A stretch of 64,000 nucleotides of DNA, taken from Cercophora sp. LCS_1. Its lineage: Eukaryota; Ascomycota; Sordariomycetes; Sordariales; Lasiosphaeriaceae. The position numbers and the translations under genes are program-made. Positions 1-11,060 of this stretch are shown here, in pieces; positions within the stretch are counted from its first letter, which is position 1, and each line of letters starts with the position of its first letter. The stretch is taken from positions 1,426,001 to 1,490,000 of the forward strand of contig JAPZLL010000004.1 of NCBI GenBank assembly GCA_036250225.1, given 5' to 3'. The notes below the pieces were generated by a model. That model searched no databases, was not told the DNA's origin, and worked only from the letters and a program-made list of their open reading frames with translations.

Positions 1-222
1 GTGCACGACTTGACCAAGTTGTGGATCGCACAGGCACTGTCCTATTGATGGGCTTTTAAAAGAAGATAGCGCTGAAATATAAGTATTTGCTGGTTGGGGT
101 TCCGTTGCTTCGCTCCTTGGCCGACTGTGAAGGGCGAATCCTCAAGGTTTTGGCCAGGGCGGTGGGGGTTGGGCCTTTGTTGCGTTGGAATCCCGTGCTT
201 GGGGTTGAATGACGCACCCTTC

Positions 223-304
223 TGGCTGGCGGAAATTGCAGAGGCACGCCTTCCTTCCCTGGCTGGCGGAAATTGCAGAGGCACGCCTTCCTTCCCTGGC
301 TGGT
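223..304. repeat. 37-bp direct tandem repeat, about 2.2 copies
   Basis: Two identical 37-bp units (223-259 and 260-296), each starting TGGCTGGCGG and ending CCTTCCTTCCC, are followed by the first bases of a third. The unit length is not a multiple of three. No function is evident; it lies upstream of the F-box-like relic. The rest of 1-510 shows no convincing coding exon. Confidence 0.9.
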
Positions 305-510
305 CTCTGTCTGCGCTCTTTCCCTCTTTTCTTTTTCCCTCGGGTTGCTTTGAACTTTGATGACGCACTAACAAGCCCGGTCCCACCAAGACCCCGAGAG
401 CAGAGGTGTCCCATTCAAATCTTGAAAACAACGTCAAAAAAAAAAAAAAATCATCACACGCCAACATCATTTCCTTTCCTCCTAGCTTTCAAGTGAGCCC
501 ACGATAGAGG

Positions 511-1522
511 CTCTATTTAGAGCTCCAAAGGTCCTAGTGCTGGTGTTCCAGCATTGCCGCAACTTCACTGACGTGCTGGCTCTCGCTTCCACATGCGGGC
601 ACCTCAATGCAGCTTGGCGGCCTACTCCGCCAAGCAGCATCATCTGGCTGGTGGCCCAGCGGAATACCCAACATGAGTTCCCGGCGTTTAGTCAAGCCTT
701 GATGGCTGTAAGTGGTCCGTTTTGACACGCGCGTGTTAGATGCTGAAATCGTCGAAAGAAGAGGGCAACAGCCTTAGTGCATGATTCCTTTCGCGCAGGA
801 AGGCTCCCGCCCGTTCCATTTCCCTTCCGGAGGCTCAGCGGCCACCACAAGGAACCGGACCTGGACGAACTGAAGACTTTGCTGGAGTATCGATATTTCG
901 CCCGGTGCGTTGGGTAGGTACACCTTGGCGAGACCGTGTCTCGGGGTTTAGACCATGTCATGGGACCAATCCCGCGGTCTGAGAGGATGGGGGCGCGGCT
1001 TCGTCTCCATCGCGCAGTGTACAGAGGCTTGGTCGCCGGCGTGGTTTTGACTGGGCCATACAGGGAACTCTTCTTTCGCTCTGCTAGTGATGGACCGCAG
1101 AACTTCTTGTCCGCTTATTTACGGCCTCCTCCAGGACCGGGCAGTGACAACCCGTTCACCGCTGCCGACTTGGAGTATCTCGGTAGATTCCCGGTCTACG
1201 ATTTTGAGGACACAGATCGTCATGAAGAGCCGTTTGACCAACTAGCTAGATGGCTTCTGAACGATATCAAGACTACATCGGTACCTCATCGGCTGCTAGG
1301 TCGGGGTGCACCCCGGCTGCGAGAGTCTTTCGGTCAGCTTTCACCTGAAAGATTGCGCTGGCTTTGCGAATTCGCCTTATTCCGTTGCGGCATATGAGCG
1401 CACGAAAGAAAGGTTTTATTACTCTACAGAAGGACAGACCTAGGGTGAGAGAGCTTGGACCCCCTATACTCCCTACTGGAGAAACCCGAGATGTCATACT
1501 CTTTTACAAGCCTGCTGCTTGA
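511..1522 (+). pseudogene. F-box-like protein relic (disrupted)
   Basis: A reading frame from 511 begins with a leucine-rich segment (LVLVFQHCRNF, then LASTCGHLNAAW) of the kind seen in fungal F-box-like proteins. A plausible 51-nt intron (708-758, GTAAGT, branch GCTGAAA, ending AAAG) joins it in phase to the next exon at 759. That exon runs into an in-frame TAG at 915-917, after which the same frame stays coding-like to 1397. The frame then appears to shift (YERTKERFYYS lies in another frame around 1390-1440), and a last coding-like piece ends near 1522. No start codon was found upstream of 511. A 72-nt intron (914-985) could in principle remove the TAG, so the pseudogene call is likely but not certain. 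The F-box assignment rests on pattern only. Confidence 0.5.
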
Positions 1523-2931
1523 TATATCCCTGAACACAACAAGCCGGGGTTGTCCGCTCCCTTCTGTTGCTGCCCGTGTTATCTGCCAGCTCGTCGCAGC
1601 TCAGATCGGGCATGGATCGAGCTCCGGTCTCTAGTTCCAGAACACGGCTTTCCGTTCTCACCGGTCTGCCCACCGATACCGGTCCAAATGCTCCTGGGAA
1701 GATCGGTTTTTGAGTCTGCTGACAGCGTTCAACTCCAGCCAACAAGTTACCGTCATCTGAGCTCCCTAACTTCATGATTTCCGAGTCTGCTCGATTCAAT
1801 GCGATTACAGTAGGTTTTGTAATGTTTATCTCATTGGGTTACATTGAAGCGGGGTTGCACACCAACCAGAGCGATTGTGCAATTGCTGGTTGTTGCACAA
1901 TGAATAATTGAGGTCCTTTGACCGCTCTCTGCAGACTCAGCTCGCCACAGTTACGGATCATGGGTCAATAGATATTCTCGAATTCGATAAATAAGCACTC
2001 GGGTCGCACGCTGCAGTCCGCGGCGCTTCAAGACTGCCTCACAACCGTGCGGTCCCTAAGAACTGCACAGCCCTACCGTGAACTCAGAGCGTGGAAAGGG
2101 GTCAGACCACCTGCACCTATCATGCAACCATGGCTTCTGCGACAGCAAGAGAGGAGGGGAAGAAGCCTGGCCAGAACAACAATGGATTCCACACCTCAGT
2201 CAGCCACATAATGCATGCATCTCACCGTGGCCCCTCACTTGCCCGTGACTTTGTTTCCTCTTGATTTGATGAGGCGTGTGCAGAACTCCAGGAGGTTACA
2301 TTTCAGCCCGTCGGCAGCTTGAAAAAGGCAAAATCTGGTCCGGCATGTCCAGTCCCTATCCGGTCTGCGGAATGTGCCGTCAAATTTCAGCAAGCCACAA
2401 CAACATCCTTCGCTGTCAGGTCACCCTATCACGGGCACTTCCTCACCCACATATCCCACCGATGCTGTCACACCAAGGTATCTTATCCAGTCCCACAGGC
2501 AGAAGTGTCTCAAATATGTCACCAGCCGTTCGGCCAGCCACAAAAATGGTCGCATGTGCAGAACATTGTGCTCTCCTGCTGCATGGTGCAGAATCGGAAG
2601 AGTGCCCGGAGAGAGAGAAGATCCGCATATACAAGTAGTACACAAGATAGGTACATTGTGGGAAGGCAGTTGTGCCCGTCTGGCTGCCTAGAAGTAGGGA
2701 TCGGCTGCTGTTCAGAGTATATGATGTGTCTCTTCGATGTTGCTGAGTACCTAGGTATCACGGCCGGTGCTCCTGCACTTCCAGGTGGAACCAAGGGCGC
2801 TGCTCTTGCTCGGTGTCTATAAATCATACTCGCCAAAGCCTCCTTCTTGCTCGAGACGCGTAAACGACACCAGCAGCACTTCATCTCGATCCTGACAATC
2901 ATCTCTTGCTTGGATACATTGCATCCTCATC
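1523..2931. other. intergenic, no gene seen
   Basis: About 1.4 kb with only short overlapping ORFs on both strands and no recognisable domain. The right end is the probable promoter and leader of the 2932 gene. Confidence 0.6.
2818..2824 (+). promoter_or_regulatory. TATA box (TATAAAT)
   Basis: TATAAAT lies 108-114 nt before the ATG at 2932 and is followed by a pyrimidine-rich leader. The same spacing recurs before several secreted-protein genes in this window. Confidence 0.5.
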
Positions 2932-4374
2932 ATGGCTGGCGAAATCAACCGTAAAGGAGAGGTCATCCCCCCTCGGAATATCACGAAACCAGCCCCTATC
3001 CTCGACATTCATGGCTTCCAATGGCGCGGGGTGGAGAGGCCAAGCTCACAAACTATCCCCGCCGGTGTGGGCTCTTCCGCCCAACATGTCCTAGGGGCGG
3101 CACCCGGAGTGTTGGGCGACAATAAAGCGATCGCCTCGGAAGCTGTGATGAGAGGGCAGCTGGGCCTCGATGCGACACGGGAGCCTCTGCTGGACTACCC
3201 TCTTGACGTCTTCACGGGCTCATACGCCGGTAATGGCTTCAACATGATCTTTCGCCCACGGCCGCATTTCATCAAACCAGCAGACACTGGCGATGGGAAC
3301 CCCGACAACACCCTGCAGCTTAACCTCACCACTGAACAATGGACATTCGGGCCGACACTCGGCGAGGTGCCGAACCGCGGCACCGAGAGCCAGGATGACA
3401 TCAATCTCGGCGGCCTGCCGTACCTTCAAACAGTCCAGGACGTCACCAACGTTGCCACCGGAAAGGGGGACAAGCTCCCCACCAACAAGCCTAACGGTAT
3501 CCATCTGGAGCCTGGCGTCTTCCTCATGGTTCCCCCGTCGGCAGCTTCGGACCAAAAGACCACCATCGTTCGCATGGCCTCCATCCCACACGGCACCACC
3601 ATCAATGCACAGGGAATCGCTCCCACAAAGAACGACAAGCAGCCCGGCTCACCCGACTTCATCAACAAGCATGCGGCCAACGCGAAACCATTTATTATCG
3701 GGAATCCCAAAGGAGTGAGGCTGGATAAGGGGACCTTCCAATCCATGGACATTGACCAGCCAAACAAGACTTTGCGGGTACCGGAAGGGGACCTTTCCAA
3801 GTTCAGCGACAAAAACGGCGGTACCGGTCGGATCACGACCGCGATGATCGAAAATCCCAACTTGGTCCTGCAAAAAGCCAACGAGGGTCTCAAGATGGTC
3901 GACCACGTCGCATTTACCGTGAGGACGAGCTCCGCGAAGGATCCTGGAGACCCCGGCTTCCAAGCGGACGGTGAAGAAACTCCCGGAATCGCCAACATTG
4001 CCTTTCTGAAGCCCAATGCCAATGTCGAATTCATGACCAGCACCTTCTTCGTCGAGAACGTGCTGTACGACGTCATTGTCCCGGGTCCGCTGGCTCCATT
4101 CGAGACGGTCAAGGAGGTGTGGGCGACCATGCCCCAGGTCTCGGTGCCGGGAGACACCACGGGCAAGCTACAGCCCAGCCTCGCGCCAACGCCCGTCTTT
4201 AGCATCACGGCGGGGCCTGGAGGCATGCCGGAGGCGAAGAAGACGATCCAAGTGCTTGGTACCCAGCTTCAGTACACGCAGGCGGTGAGTCTGAACTTCG
4301 CAGGCCTTACCTGGCCCCACATGAGCGTTGCCACGATTGTGCCGACCACGCCGCAGCCACGGGCCATGGAGTAA
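2932..4374 (+). CDS. conserved 480-aa intronless protein, bacterial-like family
   Basis: One uninterrupted exon encodes 480 aa. The start follows a TATA box and a CATC leader. Distinctive segments are GNGFNMIFRP, LNLTTEQWTFG, GIHLEPGVFLMVPPS, RMASIPHGTTI and a C-terminal LQYTQ...NF.GLTWPH.SVAT. From memory, this motif order recurs in a family of bacterial and fungal proteins that databases often label heme-binding or peroxidase-related, but I see no heme ligand motif that proves it. There is no signal peptide and no membrane segment, so a cytosolic or non-classically secreted soluble protein is likely. The lack of introns and the bacterial resemblance make horizontal origin worth testing. Function is unknown. 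The ORF is sound; the family label is tentative. Confidence 0.85.
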   Translation: MAGEINRKGEVIPPRNITKPAPILDIHGFQWRGVERPSSQTIPAGVGSSAQHVLGAAPGVLGDNKAIASEAVMRGQLGLDATREPLLDYPLDVFTGSYAGNGFNMIFRPRPHFIKPADTGDGNPDNTLQLNLTTEQWTFGPTLGEVPNRGTESQDDINLGGLPYLQTVQDVTNVATGKGDKLPTNKPNGIHLEPGVFLMVPPSAASDQKTTIVRMASIPHGTTINAQGIAPTKNDKQPGSPDFINKHAANAKPFIIGNPKGVRLDKGTFQSMDIDQPNKTLRVPEGDLSKFSDKNGGTGRITTAMIENPNLVLQKANEGLKMVDHVAFTVRTSSAKDPGDPGFQADGEETPGIANIAFLKPNANVEFMTSTFFVENVLYDVIVPGPLAPFETVKEVWATMPQVSVPGDTTGKLQPSLAPTPVFSITAGPGGMPEAKKTIQVLGTQLQYTQAVSLNFAGLTWPHMSVATIVPTTPQPRAME

Positions 4375-4714
4375 TGATACAGACCCAAGGGAGGCCTGGC
4401 CTATGGGCAGACCGCGCAAGCTTTCCCAACGGAACGACAGATCGCTTTGTTACTGTTTTTTTCCCTCTCTCTGTCTCTTGAGTAAAGGATGCGTTCAGCT
4501 ATAGCTTGAACTCAGAACTCGGTGACTGATCGGGTCTACTTCATGTTTATGAATTCTCGATTAGCTACTCAAATCAAAAGCAGCTTTCCATCAATGCTTG
4601 AAAACACCCCCTCCAACAGCGCTAGGCCATGTTCAAGTTCACTCTTTGGTGTTGGTCGTGGGTAGAGCAATGTAGGAAGCCCCGACGGACCACTCTCCTC
4701 GTTGGGCTGCTTCT
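4375..4714. other. intergenic, convergent 3' ends
   Basis: 340 bp between two convergent genes. It is AT-richer than the flanks and probably holds both 3' UTRs. No further gene is seen. Confidence 0.6.
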
Positions 4715-5530
4715 TCAAAGCATGCTATGAATCCAAGCCGCAATCTCAGCCTTGATGTTCATGTACGCCCCGTGCGCCTGCACATTGCTTCCCCCGGCAC
4801 ACACCGGGTCCCCTGAATCACACCACGACCGTATCTTGGTGGCCCACTTGTTCAGCCCCTGGAGCTCGGTCGCGGATCGTACCCAGATCTAATACCTCTC
4901 AGGTCAACCGTCTCACCAAAAACCTACAAAAGGACGTCACAATATAACTCACCCCAGACCTGGCAGCCCCAGTCCCAACATTATACGACTGACTCGCAGC
5001 GTGCCGCATATCCCCCGTCAACGCAACGGCACGAACTAATCATTCTCATCAGCACCCATAGGTACCCACCATTTCCCTCGTCCTCCGTACCACCTACTTG
5101 TATTCCCCGGGCTGCTATCCGGGTCCAGCCCAGTAGTAGCAGGCATCTGACACCCCGGAAACGACGTCGATCCGCCCCCAATCGTATTCCCAATCACGGC
5201 TGCGCCCTCGGAGTGGCCGCACAGAACGAGTTTGGACTCGGGACATCGCGCCGCGTACGCCGTGATTTGGCTGGTGGCGTTGGCGACGCCGATCTGAACA
5301 GAGTTGCAGACGCGGTCAAAGGTGCCCACGTAGAGGATGTCTTCGTGGTCGCAGCTGGGGAGGGTGTCGCAGACGGCGGGCACCAGTGGGCCTTGGGTGC
5401 CTGGGTAGGGGTCGCCTGCGCCGCGGGCGAGGAAGAGATGGACCGCGGAGCAAGCGCCCGAGGGTTTTTGGCGGGGGGTCAAGGCGGTGGCGGCCGCCAG
5501 GGTTGGGAGGGTGAGGAGGAAGAGATGCAT
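4715..5530 (-). CDS. secreted CE5 esterase (cutinase / acetylxylan esterase type)
   Basis: Three exons (5530-5098, 5035-4953, 4888-4715) separated by 62- and 64-nt introns give 229 aa in a consistent phase. A signal peptide precedes LTPRQ. The cutinase fold is shown by HLFLARGAGDPYPGT, the nucleophile elbow LCGHSEGAA (Ser ~107), and the late SGDPVCAGG and QAHGAYM segments, which carry the expected catalytic Asp and His. Paired cysteines fit the disulfides of the family. Members hydrolyse cutin esters or acetyl groups on xylan; the GTQGPLV and DPVC context looks closer to acetylxylan esterase or cutinase-like enzymes than to classical cutinase, but substrate cannot be told from sequence. It acts outside the cell on plant polymers. 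It is convergent with the 2932 gene. Confidence 0.9.
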
Positions 5531-6068
5531 CGTGTCTGGCGTGTTGGTTGCTGCGGCTTGGGAATGCGTATGTAGTGTTTGAAAAGAGGTACATTTTGGA
5601 CTATTTATGAAGAGATCTCGAAAGGCCCCAGGGAGCCGGTTCTACGAGCCGTGGGCTGGGATGTATAGTGGTGTAGATTAGATGTTTCTTCCGGCCAAGT
5701 GAGCATTACGTTGGCACGGAAGGACGGGTCTCAAGCGAAGTGTTCCCATTGGATTTGAAAGTATTCAATGTTTTGGAAGGTCGTTGTATAGCCAGACCGT
5801 GGGCAAGTTCACCGGTAAGTGGCGGGCGGCCAAGCACGGGGCCGTGTCGTTGCCCGGCCTCCACTTCCCGGCTCCGGACCAAACCCGGCTGGACGTCATT
5901 GTCATTCCGCGGTCCAAATATGGGAATTGGATCAAACGGGCTCGGCGAGATGATCCCAGATCAGTTGTCACTGGAGTGATTAGGAAAACAAAGAAGATTG
6001 AATTACCACCACGGTGTCAAGGCTTTTTGCTAGACCTGAGCCCCAAACGCCCTTGCTGAGGCGCTCAT
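5531..6068. other. intergenic
   Basis: Upstream region of the CE5 esterase and downstream region of the 6069 gene. Apart from the TATA-like element at 5602, nothing distinct is seen; the small ORFs on both strands have no recognisable content. Confidence 0.6.
5602..5608 (-). promoter_or_regulatory. TATA-like element of CE5 esterase
   Basis: Read on the minus strand this is ATAAATA, 72-78 nt before the ATG at 5530. Position and orientation suit a core promoter. Confidence 0.4.
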
Positions 6069-6454
6069 CTATTTATCAGCAACGGGAAAGTCCTTGCCAG
6101 TGGCCTTCTTGTACTGGTCACGAATGGTGTCCGAGATCTTCTCGTCCTTGGCCTGCTCAAACGCGCTCTCGTTGTTCTGAGGACCCTGCTTGAAGACATT
6201 CTCCTGCACCCAGTCGACGCCTGAGATTGCTATGTATTAGAGTAACTCAAATCAAGTGGAAAGAGAGGGGTGAAAAGCGTACCCTTGTCGAGAGCGTCCT
6301 CGTTCTTCTCGCCCTGCTTGCCGCCGCCGGCCATGCCGCTGAGCTTGTCCATGAAGCCGCCACCGCCCGAGGACGATGATTGGGTTTGGGTGTGGACCTG
6401 CTTGTTCTCGAGGTCCTTCTTCTCGGAACCGGTGAGCTTGTTGACGAAATCCAT
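6069..6454 (-). CDS. small hydrophilic conserved protein, 107 aa
   Basis: Two exons (6454-6283, 6220-6069) with a 62-nt intron. The N-terminal half, beginning MDFVNKLTGSEKKD, holds a Ser/Gly-rich linker and a second amphipathic FMDKLSGMAGG segment resembling the first, so the start looks like a short internal duplication. The C-terminal half (GVDWVQENVFKQG... to the end) is charged and helical. There is no signal peptide or membrane segment. Similar short proteins are common in filamentous ascomycetes and often stress-linked, but I cannot name this one. A TATATA element lies ~130 nt upstream, and a 16-G homopolymer sits just beyond it. Confidence 0.85.
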
Positions 6455-6582
6455 GGTGAAAGTTGTTGTGTGAAGTGTCTGTTGAATTGGATCGAGGATC
6501 GAGTTGGCTCTTGGTTAGGAGTGGGGTTGATTGGGAATGAGGAGAAAGGTCGCTGGCTGATTGCCGCAAATGGAAGGCACGA

Positions 6583-6588
6583 TATATA
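6583..6588 (-). promoter_or_regulatory. TATA box (TATATA) of the 107-aa gene
   Basis: ACTATATATC on the minus strand, 129-134 nt before the ATG at 6454. The surrounding 6455-6840 holds no gene. Confidence 0.4.
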
Positions 6589-6601
6589 GTCGCTAGAAAA
6601 A

Positions 6602-6617
6602 GGGGGGGGGGGGGGGG
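6602..6617. repeat. 16-nt G homopolymer
   Basis: An unbroken run of 16 G on the + strand, preceded by AAAAA. It lies just upstream of a TATA element. Its length may be an assembly estimate or polymorphic. Confidence 0.9.
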
Positions 6618-6840
6618 TGATGTAATGGCGCTTGTTGCAGCAGGTTGGACGGAAACAGTATGACATCATTGTCATACTTCACGTGCATTTCATGTGTTAG
6701 AGTTGGGGCGGAGTTTGGACGGCTTCCACTTTGCATGAATGGGGTACCATCACGTGTGCTGCAGGGCTTAGCTCATCAGTCAAGGTGGTGCCTGCCTACC
6801 TGCCTGATGTTTGATGCTTGGTTGTTGCATCTTCTTGACC

Positions 6841-8688
6841 ATGACGACTATCCTCATCCAGATGGCGGATCCCCTGAGCATCGCGACTGCATGTCTGGCC
6901 GTTGTCCAAGCAATCGGATCGACAGTGATTGCCATACGAGCTTTTGTCAAGGAATGTCGCGAAGCCGCGGATGACCTTCAACGCGCCAAGGACGAGCTCG
7001 TCAAACTGCGTGGTGTCGTCGAGCAGATCTAGGATGAGATGTCGGGTCCTAACAGCCACGTTGTGCCCATGGCCATGCGCGACGGGGTTCTCAACAGTAT
7101 TGGCGATTGTAGTGGTGTTATCGCCTGTATCAATACTGTGGTCGCTGAGCACAAAGGTCATCCGCGGCGCTGGGTCAGAGACGGGAGGCCAAGAGTTGCT
7201 ACCTTGCAGGCGTCGCTTGAGACGTATCGCAACGTGTTACAGTTGGCTGTTAGCGGCGCCCAGTTGCAAGAGTTTCAGCACCAATGCACCCACTTGTGCT
7301 CATGTTTTTGGCTGATCGTTGTTGATGGCGGTCAAAGTTGACACCGGGGCACTTCGAGACGATATCCCGGGTCTTCGGCGAGACATTCGCCGTCTCTTGA
7401 CAGAGTGGAGGAGGATGAATGGTGATTCCAACCTAAAAAGCGTAACAACAGTTGCCGAGAAGATTGTGGACCGTGTTGAAAAAGACTCTCGAGCAGAGTC
7501 CACCGCTACCGGGCTCGACACGGCTAGCTCGCCTCGAGAGAAACCCGAACCCGAGACCGAACTTTCAGCACAGACAACAGTTTTCACAGAGAGCACCTCG
7601 ACTGCTTCCTCGATCCCATGGTCACTGCTACAGCTTTTGAAATGGACGAGAAACCCCCAGTGTGTGGCTTTCACCCCTGACGGAAACACAGTTGCCATGT
7701 CGAGCATGCAATCCATCATGGTATGGAACGTTTCGGATGCCAGTCCTGTTGGGGAAATCATTTCTTTCGATGGAAGTTTGCGTGGAAAACATGTACCCGC
7801 GACTCTTGCTCTCGTCCGGGGAAACGATGGCAGCATTATAGTCGCGGCGAGCTCCTGTCAAACAGTCGTCACAGGATTCGGTACATCCGGCAGCGGGAAA
7901 ATACTCGTTCGCAACTGCACGGCCAAAGACACTCTATACGAAAAGTTAGCTTCGAAACGGTCGGTTGCCGTTGCTTTGGTAGCAACGGGAGGACCCAAGG
8001 AGCAACTTTTAATGCTATCAGCATCATTGAAACGCTTTTACAACCTTTCCCTTGATCCAGGTCGACGCAAGTTAGAAAGCGAGTCCGCCGTCGATATTGA
8101 GGCAACAGGGAAAACCGACCAGACCTCGGTGAAGTTTGCTTTGTACGGTCGGCTTGCTCTAGTCCTCACGGGGGCTGAAGATGGCAATGGTGGGATGCTT
8201 GGTTGATAGACCCATCAACAGGAAAGACAATCAACAAGATTAGACTGGCGCAAGGGCTCACGCCAGTTACTGGGGCAGTTGAAGCAAGCGGGGAGCGAGC
8301 TGTCCTCATCTCGTGGAATGATACCACAGAAGAGACGGAGATCTGGGATTGGGACGTGTTGAGTGTACGAACGAGTACTACTAGGGTCAAACTATCTTAC
8401 GCAGGCGACTCATGGCAACGATATCCCGTTTCACCAGATTGCAGACTCATTGCGATACGGACTTCGGCCCAGCAAATCGACATTGTTGCTGCCCACAACG
8501 GCAGGGAAATCTCGACCATCAGACCCAAAAATAACATGCCGCTCGACGCCAATGGTGCTAGATCCGGGATGGATCTGTCCAAACCAAACGGTCGTGGAAC
8601 GTTGATGGCATGGTCTGCTAACTGTCGAAGACTTGCGGTTGCAACAAAGAAGGGCGTCGAGGTTTGGGAGCTGGAGATGAGTGTCTAG
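6841..8688 (+). pseudogene. STAND-like protein: Helo-like N-terminal domain plus propeller, disrupted
   Basis: The frame from ATG 6841 (or 6862, MADPLSIATACLAVVQ) has the start of the fungal Helo-like/STAND N-terminal domain. An in-frame TAG stops it at 7030-7032, yet the same frame continues in the domain (ASLETYRNVLQLAVSG) to about 7300. The following VDTGALRDDIPGLRRDI helix is in a different frame. After a Ser/Glu-rich linker, a beta-propeller-like part starts (CVAFTPDGNTVAMSS, IMVWNV), shifts frame at about 8198-8203 (GGMLG to IDPSTGKTI) and ends at 8688 with VAVATKKGVEVWELE-type repeats. No NACHT or NB-ARC domain lies between. One nonsense codon and two frame breaks make a product unlikely. 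Intact relatives act in self/non-self or immune-type signalling; here that is only family context. Confidence 0.65.
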
Positions 8689-8738
8689 ATGTAGTCCGGG
8701 TGATTCTAGAGAATTACCGCTGCATCAAATCGCCATCG

Positions 8739-10574
8739 TTATCTTCTATCCCTCCTCCAAGACACACCCCGGGTCCCCAGAAGCCACACAAGGGGTACTT
8801 CCACTGCCATCAGAATGGCATAGATGGCAAAACACCACCCCAGTCCAACAGCATCGGCCAGAGGTTGCATGGCAGCAATGCCCGCTCCGGCACCGAGACA
8901 TCTCACAATGCTGCACGCTCCCTGTGCCGTTGATGAACGCTCGACGTTCATATCAGTGAGGAGGGTGCTGGTCATCTTGGCAATGGGTTAGCGTCGGCTT
9001 GAAGCAGAAGAGCTTGTACGGACCGTAAAGGTACTCGCCGTCGTCATGCCGGTGAAGAATTGCATAAGAATCATGACTGATATGTGCTTGATATTGTTAG
9101 TTCAAGTTCAAGATAGGAGCCACTAGGCAACGGTCGTATATAGTGGACGAGGGTGCATACTGCTTTTTTCATGAGCGCCAGGCCATATCCAAGGGTCCCG
9201 AGCGAGCTGATTGCGATAAGCACATAGATACCCCTGATCCGTGTCTTTTCCAACGGAAATTCAACCAGGATGGTCGTCGGTGCTGCTACGGCCCTCACTC
9301 TCGGAGCTTTTTGACGGTCCTGCGGTAGTTCCAGTCTAGGAATTTACCTATGACTTGGTTAGCAACTATTTTTTTGGCATGACGAACAAAACAAAACAAA
9401 GCAAAGGTGGTATTACCAGTGGAGAATGACCCAATGCCTCCTGCAACCTCTGAAGGCAGGTATATCAAACCGGCCTCCAGGTAATTCAGGTTGTAAATCT
9501 CGACACACTGCGCCCCGAGAGACGTCTGGAGTGTCATTTTGACGGTATACGTCACCGAGTATGTGAAAATGGTCGTAAGCGATCCCCTGTCCCGAAGGAT
9601 GGGGAGGCACGCAAACGGGTTTGGCCAATGCCGTCTTGGCCGCGAGATCTCGGTCGAGTAGGGCGCGGTTCGGGCCTGAAACAACGGGGAAAGGCTCTAG
9701 TAGACACCTCGAACCTTTGCGCTCCCGTTTCCCACGATCTTCCGCTGGGTTTCCGGGAAGAACAAAAGCATGGCGAAGGCTGTCGTGGATATGACAATGA
9801 CGAGGAACCAAAACACCCATCTCCATCCGAGCCCCTGGGTAATCGCTCCGCCTAGAACTGGGCCCATGCTCGGTGCGATATCAGTACTGATGAAGAGGTG
9901 AGTTTTGGGGACGAAGAGAGAGCAGCGAGTGTCTTTAGGCTCACAAGACGAGGAACACGCCGACGAAGCCTCCCCTGTCTTTTGACTCGGTGATATCGGC
10001 GATGACGCCGTGACTGCAACCAAGGCTGCGTTATTGTGTCTGGTATCAACAATCTTTCCCGTGGGCCGGGCTCCAACGAAATTGCTGTGGGGTTCTCATT
10101 ACCTGATGGTCCAGCGCTTTGAAGCATGCGGAGGACTAAAAGAGCGGCATATGATGTCTGTAAGGCGATGCCCGTGTTGGCAGATATCATCAGAACGAAC
10201 AAGAGCAGGAATATCGGGCGCCGCCCGGCCTGATCGGCCATGTCACCCATGAATGCAGGGGCGATTGCCGCTACAATCAGATACGTAGTGACACTCAGGT
10301 TGACTAACGCCACCGAGACTCCCAGATCGCGGGCAACAGGGACCAGGGCGGGATAGTAGATGTAGCTGCTCATTGTCGAAAACATTGCCGAAAACGACGC
10401 TGACATGCTAATCCACAGCTTCTGTTGCTTTGTGAAGACCGAGTATGGGGCGTCGACTTCAATGGGCGTGTCGGTGCCGGCTGCTTCTGGGTCCTTCTCA
10501 TCGTCCATGGCGCGGGCCTCGACCGGGAGTTCCGAATGAGCGACTCCAACTGGGGTTTCGGCTTTCCTGCCCAT
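8739..10574 (-). pseudogene. MFS multidrug transporter (DHA1 type), disrupted
   Basis: The minus strand from ATG 10574 encodes a cytoplasmic tail and the first MFS helices, with AGRRPIFLLLF (loop 2-3 motif) and RMLQSAGPS. After an intron at 10102-10026 the expected GVIADITESKDRGG segment is one base out of frame. The next part (APSMGPVLGGAITQGLGWRWVFW) ends PETQRKIVGNG and meets an in-frame TAG at 9697-9699. Reading on in the same frame gives WPNPFACLPIL and TLQTSLGAQCVEIYNLNYLEAG. Near 9290 another frame break precedes FPLEKTRIRGIYVL. The last exons (8975-8739) encode STAQGACSIVRC and a final helix. Intact relatives export drugs or metabolites by proton antiport; this copy has at least three lesions. 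Confidence 0.75.
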
Positions 10575-11060
10575 TTTTTTGATGAGGTCACTCGATTTGA
10601 AGGGGGTTGAGATCGAATTGGCAGACGGAGGAACCAAAAAGATCGTGGAGGAGTGTGTGACGGTGAGTGCGTGCGTGCACAATATATGTCAACAGGGTTG
10701 GGGACGCAACCAATCGGAGTCCATTCGCCCCTTGTGCAGTCATGGGGGCAATGCAGGAAGCAACATCCGGCCGCCTGCCTTTGCAGAACATAGCGCAGCT
10801 AAATATGAAGACAACTTTTTGGTCAGGCGTTCATATCTGTCCACCAGCATTGAACGCCTCTTCCATATGGTATCCTGTGTAACCTTCTGTGGAGGTAGTG
10901 TGACAATCAAGTAGAGGTCTAGAAATCGGGTATGCAAGTATAGCTGTGTTTGATGGATGCATGCGTATCCAAAGTATTGCACCTCGGTGAAACTTTCCCG
11001 GTCTCGCCAACATCTGCGACGTGTATCCAACTCACTCCCCTTCCCATCTTTCTTGTTCAA
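10575..11060. other. intergenic
   Basis: Upstream of the MFS relic and downstream of the kinase-like gene. Only low-content ORFs; nothing identified. Confidence 0.6.

Noticed and set aside
1494..1799. 101-aa minus ORF
   Set aside because: No motif and lies at the disputed end of the F-box relic.
3426..4226. 266-aa ORF antisense to the 480-aa protein
   Set aside because: Shadow frame without a known domain; the plus-strand ORF carries the family motifs.
9628..9855. intron at 9,700 as a way to skip the MFS TAG
   Set aside because: A GT...TTTCAG pair gives only 32 nt and leads to a wrong frame; the correct frame (WPNPFACLPIL) needs read-through of the stop.
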